64,000 bases of DNA, from positions 62,001 through 126,000 of the forward strand of contig NZ_JBHTAA010000002.1 of NCBI RefSeq assembly GCF_042663225.1. The letters run 5' to 3'. The translations under genes were made by a program, and so were the position numbers. Positions 17,040 through 25,599 of this stretch are shown here, piece after piece; position 1 is the stretch's first letter; each line of letters begins with the position of its first letter. Below the pieces are notes generated by a model. It ran no database searches, was not told where the DNA came from, and saw only the letters and a list, made by a program, of their open reading frames with translations. The DNA comes from Haloferax namakaokahaiae (GTDB lineage: Archaea > Halobacteriota > Halobacteria > Halobacteriales > Haloferacaceae).

Positions 17040-18175
17040 GTACGACCGCATGGAGTCTCCCAGAGACCGATATATTCGATACGATACGAACAGCACTCGA
17101 CGACGGGTCACCGGCCGTCTTGGCGACGGTGACCGCCGTCGAGGGAAGCGCCTACCGCCGACCGGGTGCGAAGATGCTCATCCGACCCGACGAAGACGAC
17201 GTCGGCAGCGTGACCGCCGGGTGTCTCGAAGACGAGGTCCGCGACGTTGCGATGGACGCGTTGGAAGACGGCGAACCGCGTATCGAGACGTGGGACCTCA
17301 CCGGCGACGACGAGGTGTGGGGCTACGGCGTCGGGTGTAACGGGGTGATAACCGTCTTCGTCGAACCACTCGACGAGTCCTATCGGCCGGTCCTGGATGC
17401 GAGACGTGCAGGCAACCCGGTCGGTGTCGTAACCGTCGTCGAAAGCGAGACTGCGGCCGCATTTGGCAGTCGAGCGCGGTTCGAGTCGGGCCAGTGGGTC
17501 GATAGCGCGGGAATCCCGGACGACGTTCTCGACGAACTCGCACCGGCGACGACCGAACTCGTCGAACGCGGGAAAGCCGAGACGATACCGGTCGAGACAG
17601 CGGAGGGCGACCTCTCGGTGTTCGTCGATGGAATTCGCCCTTCGACCGAACTCGTCATCTTCGGCTCCGGAGTCGATGTGACGCCGGTCGTCGAACTCGC
17701 CAAACTCGTCGATTTCCGCGTCACGGTGGTGTCGTTCCGCGGTGGGCAAGCCGACACCGAGCGCTTCCCACGGGCCGACGAAGTCCTCTCGACATCGCCA
17801 CGGGACGTTGCAGACCTCCGTGCGTGGGACGAAGACACTCTCGCGGTCGTCATGTCACACAACTTCCTCGACGACCGATTGACGCTCGAACGACTCCTCG
17901 AAACCCCAGTCGAGTACATCGGCTTGATGGGCCCACACGAGCGGTTCGGGGAGATGCTCGAAGCCTTCGCCGAGGAGGACCGCGTCCTCACCGACGACGA
18001 GCGAGCGCGAATCTACACGCCCATCGGATTGAGCCTCGGTGGCGACTCACCGTACCAAATCGCGTACAGCATCGTCGCCGAGTTGCTCGCCGTCGCCCAC
18101 GACCGAGAGCCACAACACCTCAGCCGTCGTGCAGGGCCGATTCACGAGCGAGTCGAACTCGACTCCGACTCCTGA
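17036..18175 (+). CDS. XdhC/CoxF family cofactor maturation protein
   Basis: The 379-residue protein has the XdhC layout: an N-terminal region with LATVTAVEGSAYRRPGAKML (about residues 24-43), a Rossmann-like dinucleotide region around VIFGSGVDVTPV (about 206), and the C-terminal family motif GLSLGGDSPYQIAYSIVAEL (about 338-357). XdhC binds molybdenum cofactor, promotes its sulfuration and inserts it into xanthine-oxidase-family enzymes. It is the last gene of the operon, overlapping the CoxE-like gene by 4 bp. Its presence fits a sulfurated MCD cofactor in the upstream hydroxylase. Confidence 0.9.
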   Translation: MSTTAWSLPETDIFDTIRTALDDGSPAVLATVTAVEGSAYRRPGAKMLIRPDEDDVGSVTAGCLEDEVRDVAMDALEDGEPRIETWDLTGDDEVWGYGVGCNGVITVFVEPLDESYRPVLDARRAGNPVGVVTVVESETAAAFGSRARFESGQWVDSAGIPDDVLDELAPATTELVERGKAETIPVETAEGDLSVFVDGIRPSTELVIFGSGVDVTPVVELAKLVDFRVTVVSFRGGQADTERFPRADEVLSTSPRDVADLRAWDEDTLAVVMSHNFLDDRLTLERLLETPVEYIGLMGPHERFGEMLEAFAEEDRVLTDDERARIYTPIGLSLGGDSPYQIAYSIVAELLAVAHDREPQHLSRRAGPIHERVELDSDS

Positions 18176-18214
18176 CCCCGCTCGTGACGAGTCGAGCGAG
18201 TCATCGGCGTGGTC

Positions 18215-20053
18215 TCACACGCCCCAGAAGAACGTGATACCGCCGACGGTGACGACCGAGAGCAGTAGTTGGAGCGGTGCTCCGACTCGGAAGTAGTCGC
18301 CGAATCGGTAGCCCCCCGGGCCGTAGACGAACAGGTTCGTCTGGTAGCCGATTGGGCCGAGAAACGCCGTACTCGCCGCGAACATCACCGCGAGCACGAA
18401 CGAAAACGGGTTCGAGCCGAGTTGGCTCGCTGTTGCGGCCGCGACCGGGATGAGCAAGACGACGCTCGCGTTGTTCGAGATGACCTCCGTGATGAGTCCC
18501 GTAGTGATGTAGAACAACCAGAGGACGAGGACGAGAGGAAGCCCGCGTGAGAGTTCGACGAGTCCGAGTGCGAGGAGCGTCGCCGCACCGGTCTCCTCTA
18601 GTGCGATGCCGAGTGGAATCACCCCCGCGAGCAGGAAGATGATGTCCCACTCGACCGCGTCGTACAACTCGTTCGGTTCGAGCACGCCGGAGACGACCAT
18701 CGCCACGACGCCCGCGAGCGCAGTCACGAGAATGGGGTAGATTTCGAGCGCCGCGAGTCCGACGACGGTCGCCATGATTGCGATGGCGAACGGCGCTTTC
18801 TCCGTTCGATAGGACGGGTTCGGTGGTTCACGGGCGACGATGACGTCCGGGTTCCGCGACAGCTGGTCTATCGTTTCGGCGTCGGCCTCGACGAGGAGCG
18901 TATCGCCGACTGTGAGCTTCCGTCCGACGATTCGCCCGGAAATCTGTTCGCCACCACTGCGAAGTCCGAGGACCGCCGCACCGTAGCTCTCTCGGAACGC
19001 TTCGAGGTCTAATTCTTGGCCAACGAGGCGAGAGTTGAGTGCGACGACGAGTTCGACGAGGGTCTCACGTTCGGCAGACTGCATCGCATCCACGGTAGGG
19101 TCGCGTCCGACGAGTTCGAGGTTGGTGGCGACCGTTCCCTGCGTGACTGCGCTTCGATTCGTTCGAACGACGAGGGTATCCCCGACTTCGAGGCGCTCTG
19201 CCTGTCTCGGTGCGATAGACCGCCCCGTCTGCTTGACGAGTTGGACGATATCCACTTCTGGGCCGAGTTGCGCGGTTGCGTCCGCGATAGACCGGCCCAC
19301 CAGTGTGGAGCCACGGGTGACGATGAGGTCTGCGAGGTAGGTCTCGACGTCGTACTCCTCGATGTAGTCTTGTCGTGGTGGGACTCGTTCCGGAAGCAGG
19401 TAGTGGCCCACGAAGACGAGATACGCCCCTCCGGCGAGCACGACGAGGGCACCGAGCTTCGTGAACTCGAACATCGAAAAGGCGTGAAGCTCCGGATATC
19501 GGGCGCTCAGTCGGACACTCACGTCGCTGGCGAGGATGTTTGTCGAGGTACCGATAAGCGTGAGCGTGCCGCCTAACTGAGAGGCGTACGAGAGCGGGAT
19601 GAGCAGTTTCGACGGCGACGTGTTCCCTCGGTTGGCGACGTCGGTGATGACGGGGACCAAGAGCGCGACGACGGGGGTGTTGTTGAGAAACCCCGACGCC
19701 GAACTCGTCACACCGACCGTGGCGAGGAGTTGTTTTCGGATGTCCCCTTGTGCGAACGACGCCATCCGATGGCTGAGTTGTTGAACGATACCCGTGCGAC
19801 TGATTCCAGCACTCAAGATGAGCATCGCAAGGACGGTGACCGTCGCCTCGTTGGCGAACCCAGAGATTCCCTCCTCCGGTGAGATAGTGGTCCACGGCTC
19901 CAGTACGATCAACGTCACCATCAGGAGTATCGCCGTCACATCGACCGGCAACCACTCGCTGACGAACATCACCAACGCTGCGAGGACGACTGCGAGGACG
20001 ACGATGATGTCCGTCGTCACCGGTAGTTGAGTGGAAGATTGTACGACTCCCAT
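18215..20053 (-). CDS. SLC13 family anion permease with two TrkA-C (RCK_C) domains
   Basis: The 612-residue membrane protein has an N-terminal set of transmembrane helices (about 10-200), a cytoplasmic insert (about 215-400) with two TrkA-C-like domains, and a second helix set to the end. NNTPVVALLVP and SNNASVVLLIPVA are the paired SLC13/DASS motifs that line the substrate site. Family members carry sulfate, phosphate or dicarboxylates with sodium; the substrate is unknown here. The insert probably senses a ligand. It is convergent with the molybdenum operon and ends 40 bp from it, so it belongs to a different unit. Confidence 0.88.
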   Translation of the reverse strand: MGVVQSSTQLPVTTDIIVVLAVVLAALVMFVSEWLPVDVTAILLMVTLIVLEPWTTISPEEGISGFANEATVTVLAMLILSAGISRTGIVQQLSHRMASFAQGDIRKQLLATVGVTSSASGFLNNTPVVALLVPVITDVANRGNTSPSKLLIPLSYASQLGGTLTLIGTSTNILASDVSVRLSARYPELHAFSMFEFTKLGALVVLAGGAYLVFVGHYLLPERVPPRQDYIEEYDVETYLADLIVTRGSTLVGRSIADATAQLGPEVDIVQLVKQTGRSIAPRQAERLEVGDTLVVRTNRSAVTQGTVATNLELVGRDPTVDAMQSAERETLVELVVALNSRLVGQELDLEAFRESYGAAVLGLRSGGEQISGRIVGRKLTVGDTLLVEADAETIDQLSRNPDVIVAREPPNPSYRTEKAPFAIAIMATVVGLAALEIYPILVTALAGVVAMVVSGVLEPNELYDAVEWDIIFLLAGVIPLGIALEETGAATLLALGLVELSRGLPLVLVLWLFYITTGLITEVISNNASVVLLIPVAAATASQLGSNPFSFVLAVMFAASTAFLGPIGYQTNLFVYGPGGYRFGDYFRVGAPLQLLLSVVTVGGITFFWGV

Positions 20054-20305
20054 GAAGACAGCATATGGTCAACGCGAATAGCTATAGGCTTGTTGTCAGG
20101 TTTGTGGACAGATACGTCCGCTGGCTTGCTCCGCGAGCGTGCCCAGAGTGGGCACGCCAGGTGGAGTTCGAACCTGCTGTGGAGTCGAGGCGTGTACGTC
20201 CTACACGTCGGAACGCTACTCCCGGCATCGCACTGATGACCGTCGCCGAGCAACTGGAGTTTCGGCACGCAAACTGATTTATTCTCACTCTCGGAGCAAC
20301 GAACG

Positions 20306-20734
20306 ATGACGGGACCACGAGACGACGACTCGCTCGACGGACGCGTGTTCGAGTCGATATCGAACGATTCGGACGGCGACGTCGGCGGCGAGACGTACTT
20401 CGAATTCGACCAGACCGGCGACCTCGTTCACGCCCGATACCAGGGCGGAACCGTGCGATTGGGCCACCTCGTCGGACTCCATCTGGGAGACTCGCTCGAT
20501 TTCCGATACACGCACGTCACCGTCGATGGCGATACGGCGACCGGCCACTCCATCGACCGAATCGAACGGCTGGACGACGGCCGACTTCGACTGCACGAGG
20601 ACTGGGCGTGGGATTCGAAAGACGGGTCTGGGACGAGTGTACTGGAAGAAGTCACCGACCTCGGTGAGTGTCCGCGATGGATTGCCGCGAACACGAAAGA
20701 CGATAGTGTGTTCGATACCTTTCAAGCAGACTAG
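20306..20734 (+). CDS. Small beta-rich protein of the family often labelled 'n-acetylglutamate synthase'
   Basis: The 142-residue product resembles a widespread small family found in Bacillus and archaea, recognisable by DGRVFESISNDSDGDVGGET at the start, an ARYQGGTVRLGHLVG middle and RLRLHEDWAWDSKDGSGTSV near residue 110. Databases call some members n-acetylglutamate synthase, but there is no acetyltransferase fold here and the name is probably wrong. Function is unknown. The ATG at 20306 follows a TATA-like TGATTTATT (about 20275) by about 25-30 bp, suggesting a short leader. It is convergent with the aminotransferase gene, which ends 4 bp inside it. Confidence 0.75.
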   Translation: MTGPRDDDSLDGRVFESISNDSDGDVGGETYFEFDQTGDLVHARYQGGTVRLGHLVGLHLGDSLDFRYTHVTVDGDTATGHSIDRIERLDDGRLRLHEDWAWDSKDGSGTSVLEEVTDLGECPRWIAANTKDDSVFDTFQAD

Positions 20735-21780
20735 TCGAGCACCGACGCCAACGAATCCATCACGCGCTCGACCTTCTCGATATCCGCGTTGTAGCCCATG
20801 TGGCCCACTCTGAGGATGTCGTCGGCGAGGTCGGCCAGCCCCGTCGAGAGGACGATATCGTGCTCTGATTCGAGCTCCTGTTGGATGGTCTTCGCTTCAC
20901 CCGGGACGTGAAACGCCGTCACCGTCGGCGCGCTTCGTTCGGCGTCTGGATAGAGGTCGAGACCTAACTCAGCGCCGCGCTCGCGGCAGTAGGCCGCGGC
21001 CTCCTCGTGGCGTTCGTAGACCGACTCGATTCCTTCTTCGACGAGCATCGTCAGCGACTCGTCGAGCGCGGCGACGTTCGCAACGAGGTGCGTGTAGGGG
21101 AACATCTCGCTGGTGTCTCGCCACGGCAAGATGTTCGTGTAGAGCGACTTCGAGTCGCGCGCTTCGGCGACTTCCCACGCGCGGTCGCTGACGGCCATCG
21201 TCGTCAGTCCCGGCGGCGAACTGAACGCTTTCTGCGAGGCCCCGAGGTTGATGTCGATGTGCTCGCTAGGAACGGGCGTCCCGCCGAGCGAGGAGACGGC
21301 GTCCACGATGGTCAGCACGTCGTGCTCGGCGAGGCGTTCGAGCACCGGCGCGATGTCGTTGAGCGTCCCCGTCGGCGTCTCGCAGTGGACCATCGTCGCG
21401 GCCTTGTAGTCGCCGTCTTCGAGCGCCGCCTCGACGCCTTCGATATCGAGCGCGTCGGTGTAGTCGGCACCGACGAGGGTCGCCTCGCCGCCGTAGTTTT
21501 CCACGAAGTCGGCGAAGCCGTCGCCGTAGAGACCGTTCGAGACACAGAGCACCTCGTCGCCGGGTGCGACCGTCGAGGCGATGGCCGCTTCGAGACCGAG
21601 GATTCCCTCGCCGCCCATGACGATGACTTCGTCGTCGGTGTCGTAGACGCGCTGGAGTTTCTCACAGACGTCGTCGTAGGTGTCGAAGAACTCCTGTTCG
21701 ACGTCGGGATTCGGCATCGGGTCGCTCAACCGGTCGCGGACCCGCGGCGGTACGGCCGTCGGGCCGGGTGTCATCAACAT
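20731..21780 (-). CDS. Class V PLP-dependent aminotransferase (alanine/serine-glyoxylate type)
   Basis: The protein (349 residues from the ATG at 21780; a second ATG is two codons later) begins MLMTPGPTAVPPRVR, the normal start of alanine-glyoxylate, serine-pyruvate and ureidoglycine-glyoxylate aminotransferases. DAVSSLGGTPV gives the PLP-binding aspartate and GASQKAFSSPPGL the Schiff-base lysine. It transfers an amino group to glyoxylate or pyruvate in the cytoplasm. A longer frame to 21840 exists, but the added residues are basic and not conserved. It is divergent from an AIR-synthase-like gene. A PucG-like role in purine breakdown is possible given the xanthine-dehydrogenase-like operon nearby, but unproven. 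Confidence 0.88.
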   Translation of the reverse strand: MLMTPGPTAVPPRVRDRLSDPMPNPDVEQEFFDTYDDVCEKLQRVYDTDDEVIVMGGEGILGLEAAIASTVAPGDEVLCVSNGLYGDGFADFVENYGGEATLVGADYTDALDIEGVEAALEDGDYKAATMVHCETPTGTLNDIAPVLERLAEHDVLTIVDAVSSLGGTPVPSEHIDINLGASQKAFSSPPGLTTMAVSDRAWEVAEARDSKSLYTNILPWRDTSEMFPYTHLVANVAALDESLTMLVEEGIESVYERHEEAAAYCRERGAELGLDLYPDAERSAPTVTAFHVPGEAKTIQQELESEHDIVLSTGLADLADDILRVGHMGYNADIEKVERVMDSLASVLD

Positions 21781-21867
21781 AGGTCCCCGTACCGCGGGAA
21801 GTGGCTTAGCAGTAGGGAATCGGCTTCGACGGGAAGGCACAAAAGCGCCCTCTTCGTCAACGTAGTC

Positions 21868-22845
21868 ATGAGCAAACTCTCGCCCGCGGACCTCGACCGC
21901 TACATCTTCTCGCGGACGGGCGCGACGAACGACGGCTTGCTCGTCGGCGCCGGCTACGGCGAAGACGCCGCGGCCGTCGAGGTGGGTGACACGACGTTGG
22001 TCGTCAGTACCGACCCGATATCGCTGGCGGCCGAACGAATCGGAACGCTCGGTATCGCTATCGCAAGCAACGACGTCGCCGCGTGCGGTGGCCGCCCCGA
22101 ATGGCTCGTCAGCACCATCCTCTTACCCGACCCGGATACCGAACTACTCGACGATATCACCGCCCAGCTCGACGCCGAAGCCGAGCGGTTGGGTATCTCC
22201 ATCGTCGGCGGCCACACCGAGACGGTCGCCGGTCTCGCCCGCCCACTGCTCTCGCTCACCTGCATGGGTCCGACAGACCGCTACGTCCCGACATCGAGCG
22301 CCGAACCGGACGATGCGGTGATTCTCACGAAGGGCGCGGGCATCGAGGGGACGGCCGTCCTCGCCACGGATTTCCGCGACGAAATCGAGAACGCCGGCGT
22401 CAGTTCGGAGACGCTCGACCGCGCGACAGGGTTCTTCGACGACATCAGTGTCCTTCCCGAATCCGCGGTTCTGGCTCCCGTCGCAACCGCGATGCACGAC
22501 CCGACGGAGGGTGGCGTCCTCAACGGACTCGTCGAACTCGCGTGTGCCTCGGGCGTCCGTATCGAACTGGACGAAGGCGACGTTCCCGTCCGCCCCGAGA
22601 CGCGCACGCTGTGTGCGTCGATGGGAGTAGACCCGCTCCGGATTCTCGGGTCGGGTGCGCTACTGGCGACGGTTCCGGGCGACGAAGCCGATGCGACACT
22701 CGCAGCGCTCGAAGCGGAGGGTATCGACGCGACAGTCGTCGCCACAGTCGAAGAGGCGGCAGACGAGTCCGACGTCGGCGTCGTCTACGGCGGCCAGCAG
22801 TACACCGATGGCGTCCGCGACGACATGTACGACCTCTGGGACTGA
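21868..22845 (+). CDS. AIR synthase-related protein (HypE/ThiL/SelD fold)
   Basis: The 325-residue protein has the PurM-like fold: GYGEDAAAVEV (about residues 29-39), the DVAACGGRPEWL helix start, SIVGGHTETV and AMHDPTEGGVLNGLVELA (about 210-227), all nucleotide-phosphate contacts of the HypE/ThiL/SelD family. It should activate a carbonyl-type oxygen with ATP, but the substrate is unknown. Archaea carry several uncharacterised paralogues of this kind. I chose ATG 21868 because the motif spacing is then normal and the upstream open frame lies antisense to the aminotransferase. Only 87 bp separate the two divergent starts, so they may be co-regulated. Confidence 0.85.
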   Translation: MSKLSPADLDRYIFSRTGATNDGLLVGAGYGEDAAAVEVGDTTLVVSTDPISLAAERIGTLGIAIASNDVAACGGRPEWLVSTILLPDPDTELLDDITAQLDAEAERLGISIVGGHTETVAGLARPLLSLTCMGPTDRYVPTSSAEPDDAVILTKGAGIEGTAVLATDFRDEIENAGVSSETLDRATGFFDDISVLPESAVLAPVATAMHDPTEGGVLNGLVELACASGVRIELDEGDVPVRPETRTLCASMGVDPLRILGSGALLATVPGDEADATLAALEAEGIDATVVATVEEAADESDVGVVYGGQQYTDGVRDDMYDLWD

Positions 22846-22917
22846 TTCGCGTTCGGTCGTCTCGTTCGAACTCCTTCTTGCTCACCGATGAGGTCCACCA
22901 GAGGCAGGTTTCGACAC

Positions 22918-23874
22918 TCACTGTGAGACGGGTCCCGCTGCGTCGAACATGCTGTCGATGAACTCGTTGAGACGGCTTGGGTCGGGACGTCGTATCGCGT
23001 GCACACTCGGGTCTATCACTTTCGGACGGTGGGCGAAGTCGTATCCGACGAGGTCGCCGACGACGTCACTCCCTCTGCCTGTTCGCTTCAGTTCGACGAG
23101 TTCGGCGACGGTTTCGACCAACGCGTCGTCGAAGACGTCGGGGGCTTGTTCGTCGAGGAAGGTCGGGAAATCGACGTTCGGAAGCGTGTGTTCTCCGCGC
23201 TCACCGGTGATTCGAAGGTACTCAGCGTACATCGCGTTGCTGGCGACGATGAGGTTGCGTTTGACCGTCTGGCGGACCTGCGTCTCGGTGTAGCGCTCGT
23301 CGTCTGGAGCAATCCACACTTCCTCGCCAGTGTCTCGGTTGCGAACGAGGTAGTTCCCGTCGTCGTCCACCCGAACGATTGGATAGGTGTCGTTCTTGCC
23401 ATCGACGAGGTGGTGAGAGAGATACTTCCGATAGTTGTTCTTGGCGATTGCCCGGTAGGTGTGATACAACTCGATTGGACTGTACGACTCGCGGATGTAC
23501 TCCCAGAGCGGCCGTCGGTCGAAGTACCCTCGATAGACGATGGGGCTTCGGAGCGTATCGATGGCTTGCTCGTTCGACTCGGCGAGGAGTTCGGCGAACT
23601 TCGTCACGTCCCACCCTTGGACTTCGATATCGTGGTCGCCGTCGAACTCGCGCGAAATCGACGACTCCCGCGTCCCGAGGTGGGCGTAGTGCCGGAGGTC
23701 GAGAGGTGCGTAGACGACGCCGACGTCGTAATCGCTCTCGGGACCGTCCAGTCCCCACGCGTGACTGCCTCGGGAGACGGCGAGGATGACGGTGATACCG
23801 ATGCCGTGTTCGCTGGCGTACTCATCTTCGAGTTCGTCGAGGACGCCGTCGATTTCTGTCTGGATTTCGCTCAT
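22918..23874 (-). CDS. Nucleotidyltransferase domain protein, RlaP/YcgL type
   Basis: The 318-residue protein has the minimal nucleotidyltransferase signature SRGSHAWGLDGPESDYDVGV (about residues 34-53), with the catalytic GS and DxD pair. The rest (SPIELYHTYRAIAKNNYRKY and the KRNLIVASNAMYAEYLR helix) matches the RNA-repair-associated RlaP family (PF10127). Members are linked to RNA repair ligase systems in bacteria. No RtcB, ligase or kinase partner lies next to it here, so the role is open. It is a single gene, convergent with the AIR-synthase-like gene. Confidence 0.82.
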   Translation of the reverse strand: MSEIQTEIDGVLDELEDEYASEHGIGITVILAVSRGSHAWGLDGPESDYDVGVVYAPLDLRHYAHLGTRESSISREFDGDHDIEVQGWDVTKFAELLAESNEQAIDTLRSPIVYRGYFDRRPLWEYIRESYSPIELYHTYRAIAKNNYRKYLSHHLVDGKNDTYPIVRVDDDGNYLVRNRDTGEEVWIAPDDERYTETQVRQTVKRNLIVASNAMYAEYLRITGERGEHTLPNVDFPTFLDEQAPDVFDDALVETVAELVELKRTGRGSDVVGDLVGYDFAHRPKVIDPSVHAIRRPDPSRLNEFIDSMFDAAGPVSQ

Positions 23875-24002
23875 GGACGACGTGGGTAAACCGAGTTGCG
23901 AAATTTTCTATTAGTAGTCACGTTTCGAGTTGGAGTTTGGTCGAATAGTAAGTGTTCCCCGGCGTCCACCGTTCGGAAAGACGTGGGTTTGCCACGAGTG
24001 GA

Positions 24003-24935
24003 CTACTCCTTCGGCTTGCTCACACGCAGACTGAACAGCCAGTCCGAGATGCTGAGGCGGGTTCGTGGGCCTTCTCCCTCGGGAAAGCGATTCGCCGTCT
24101 GCCCGTAGTTGATGAGCGTCACGAGGAAGACGCCACCGATGGTGTTTCCGAGGAGTACGGGGACGACGAACTCCCACAGCCCGGTCGCCACTGCGACGTT
24201 GCCCGTGAAGACGAGGTAGAACACGTCTGCCGAACTGACGACGATGTGGTAGAGACCCGTCGCGGGTATCGCGTAGATGACGAGGTAGATGAGCACCACG
24301 CGGGAGACGGAGTCTCGAACCGCGTGTTCCATCCACACGAGTCCGGCGACGAGCCACCCTGCGAACATCGCCTTGAACACGAGGTCCCACCACGGCGTCT
24401 GGATGCCTTCCAATCCGATGTTCACCGCAGCACCCGAGGCGGCGACTGAGAACACGCCCGTGTGTGCGAGCACGAACGTCCCGATGAGTGCACCAGAGAA
24501 ATTTCCGGCGAGGACGCTCACCCAGACACGGAGCAGTGCTGGGATACTGGCGACGCGAGTCAGTACGAGGGTGACCGGTGTCAGCGTGTTCTCCGTGTAG
24601 AGTTGGTACCGTCCCATGATGATGTAGACGAACCCGAGCGGATAGAGCAGCGGGGTGAAAAGCCCCGTCGTATCGTTCGGCAACGCCGCTCTCAGCGTCG
24701 CGTACAGGAAGAACGTCAGGGTGATGGCGAACCCCGCGGCGAGACCGCTCAAGTACAACTTCATCGTCACGGAGTCTACTTCCTCGTCGGCGGTTGCGAC
24801 GACGCGCTGGAAGATTTCGTCCGTGGAAAATCGGTCACCGACTGCCTTTCCACCCGAGGGCGCACCACTGCGTGCTTGGTCTGTCCGTTTTGCACCCTCC
24901 GGTCCGTCAACCGAAGATTGGTTCGGCAGGCTCAT
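24003..24935 (-). CDS. Formate/nitrite transporter (FNT) family channel
   Basis: The 310-residue protein has an acidic cytoplasmic N terminus of about 55 residues and then six membrane helices. FNT features are visible: LSGLAAGFAITLTFFLY for helix 1, LYPLGFVYIIMGRYQLYTENTL around the pore loop, and NFSGALIGTFVLA for helix 3. Members pass formate, nitrite, hydrosulfide or other weak-acid anions. The pore-loop TENTLTPV matches formate/nitrite channels. Its ATG overlaps the stop of the upstream small membrane protein gene (TGATG), so the two are translationally coupled. A longer frame exists upstream but lies within that partner gene. Confidence 0.88.
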   Translation of the reverse strand: MSLPNQSSVDGPEGAKRTDQARSGAPSGGKAVGDRFSTDEIFQRVVATADEEVDSVTMKLYLSGLAAGFAITLTFFLYATLRAALPNDTTGLFTPLLYPLGFVYIIMGRYQLYTENTLTPVTLVLTRVASIPALLRVWVSVLAGNFSGALIGTFVLAHTGVFSVAASGAAVNIGLEGIQTPWWDLVFKAMFAGWLVAGLVWMEHAVRDSVSRVVLIYLVIYAIPATGLYHIVVSSADVFYLVFTGNVAVATGLWEFVVPVLLGNTIGGVFLVTLINYGQTANRFPEGEGPRTRLSISDWLFSLRVSKPKE

Positions 24936-25255
24936 CAGCTTCCATCCTTCTCGACTGAATCGACGGCCTGTGTCCTTTCCCCATCGGTCGTCGCTGTTCG
25001 GTCGAACGTCGCATCGTGGCGGTCCCACGCGAAACGCGCGAGTCGGAAGAGGGCGTAACTGAACACGGCGAAGGCGACCAATTCGACGACGTACAACTCG
25101 ACGAGTTCGACCAGCGTTAGCCGGTCGAGAATCACATTTTGGGTCACTATCAACACTGCGTAGGCGGTCACCAGCGTTATCGCCGGCATCGTGACGAGGA
25201 GGAGTCCGAGCACGAGCGCCCACAATCGATCTTCCTTGGGAGAATCCTGTTGCAT
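24935..25255 (-). CDS. Small two-helix membrane protein coupled to the FNT gene
   Basis: The 106-residue product starts MQQDSPKEDRLWALVLGL and has two strongly hydrophobic segments (about 12-35 and 45-68) with an acidic C-terminal tail. I do not recognise a family. Its stop codon overlaps the FNT start, so it is the first gene of a two-gene operon and may be an accessory subunit or regulator of the channel. The ATG at 25255 is chosen because the preceding open frame is not conserved-looking. Function unknown. Confidence 0.7.
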   Translation of the reverse strand: MQQDSPKEDRLWALVLGLLLVTMPAITLVTAYAVLIVTQNVILDRLTLVELVELYVVELVAFAVFSYALFRLARFAWDRHDATFDRTATTDGERTQAVDSVEKDGS

Positions 25256-25599
25256 TATCTCAGCCGTGTGGGACCGACAGGTGGTCGTCCGTGCGAGTAA
25301 TGTACTTCCCGTTGTGTTCGTCCATGTATTCCTAAGCACACATGATGGCATAAACACTCCCAAAAATTATCAATACGTACGATTCTGATTCAAAAATAGT
25401 CTCAACATCGTTGTTTTGTTGGATTGTCTATCCCACCCATCCACACGAACCGAAACTGAATTATCCAAATTATTTAAATAATCTAAATAATTTCACTTAT
25501 TCCTGATTCCATCCCGTCTATCACTGGACGGAGTGCCCTGCTCCGCCGCGGGGTGTGTCACTGAGTAGCTTTATCACGGCGAACCGAGACTGATTAAAT
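25256..25599. promoter_or_regulatory. Divergent AT-rich region with a 27-bp near-palindrome
   Basis: This 344-bp region lies between the FNT operon and a zinc-ribbon gene. It contains a perfect 10-bp inverted repeat, AAATTATTTA at 25467-25476 and TAAATAATTT at 25484-25493, spaced by 7 bp. The site is far below local GC content. It may be a regulator site, a promoter core or a structured AT island. The start of the zinc-ribbon gene is preceded by GATTAAATA (about 25590), which is too near to be its TATA box at normal spacing; the CTTTATCAC stretch (about 25569) is a better fit. Confidence 0.45.

Noticed and set aside
20160..20200. tRNA-like GAGTTCGAACCTG stretch
   Set aside because: It resembles a T-loop, but the flanking 5-bp stem does not pair and no acceptor, D or anticodon arms can be drawn.
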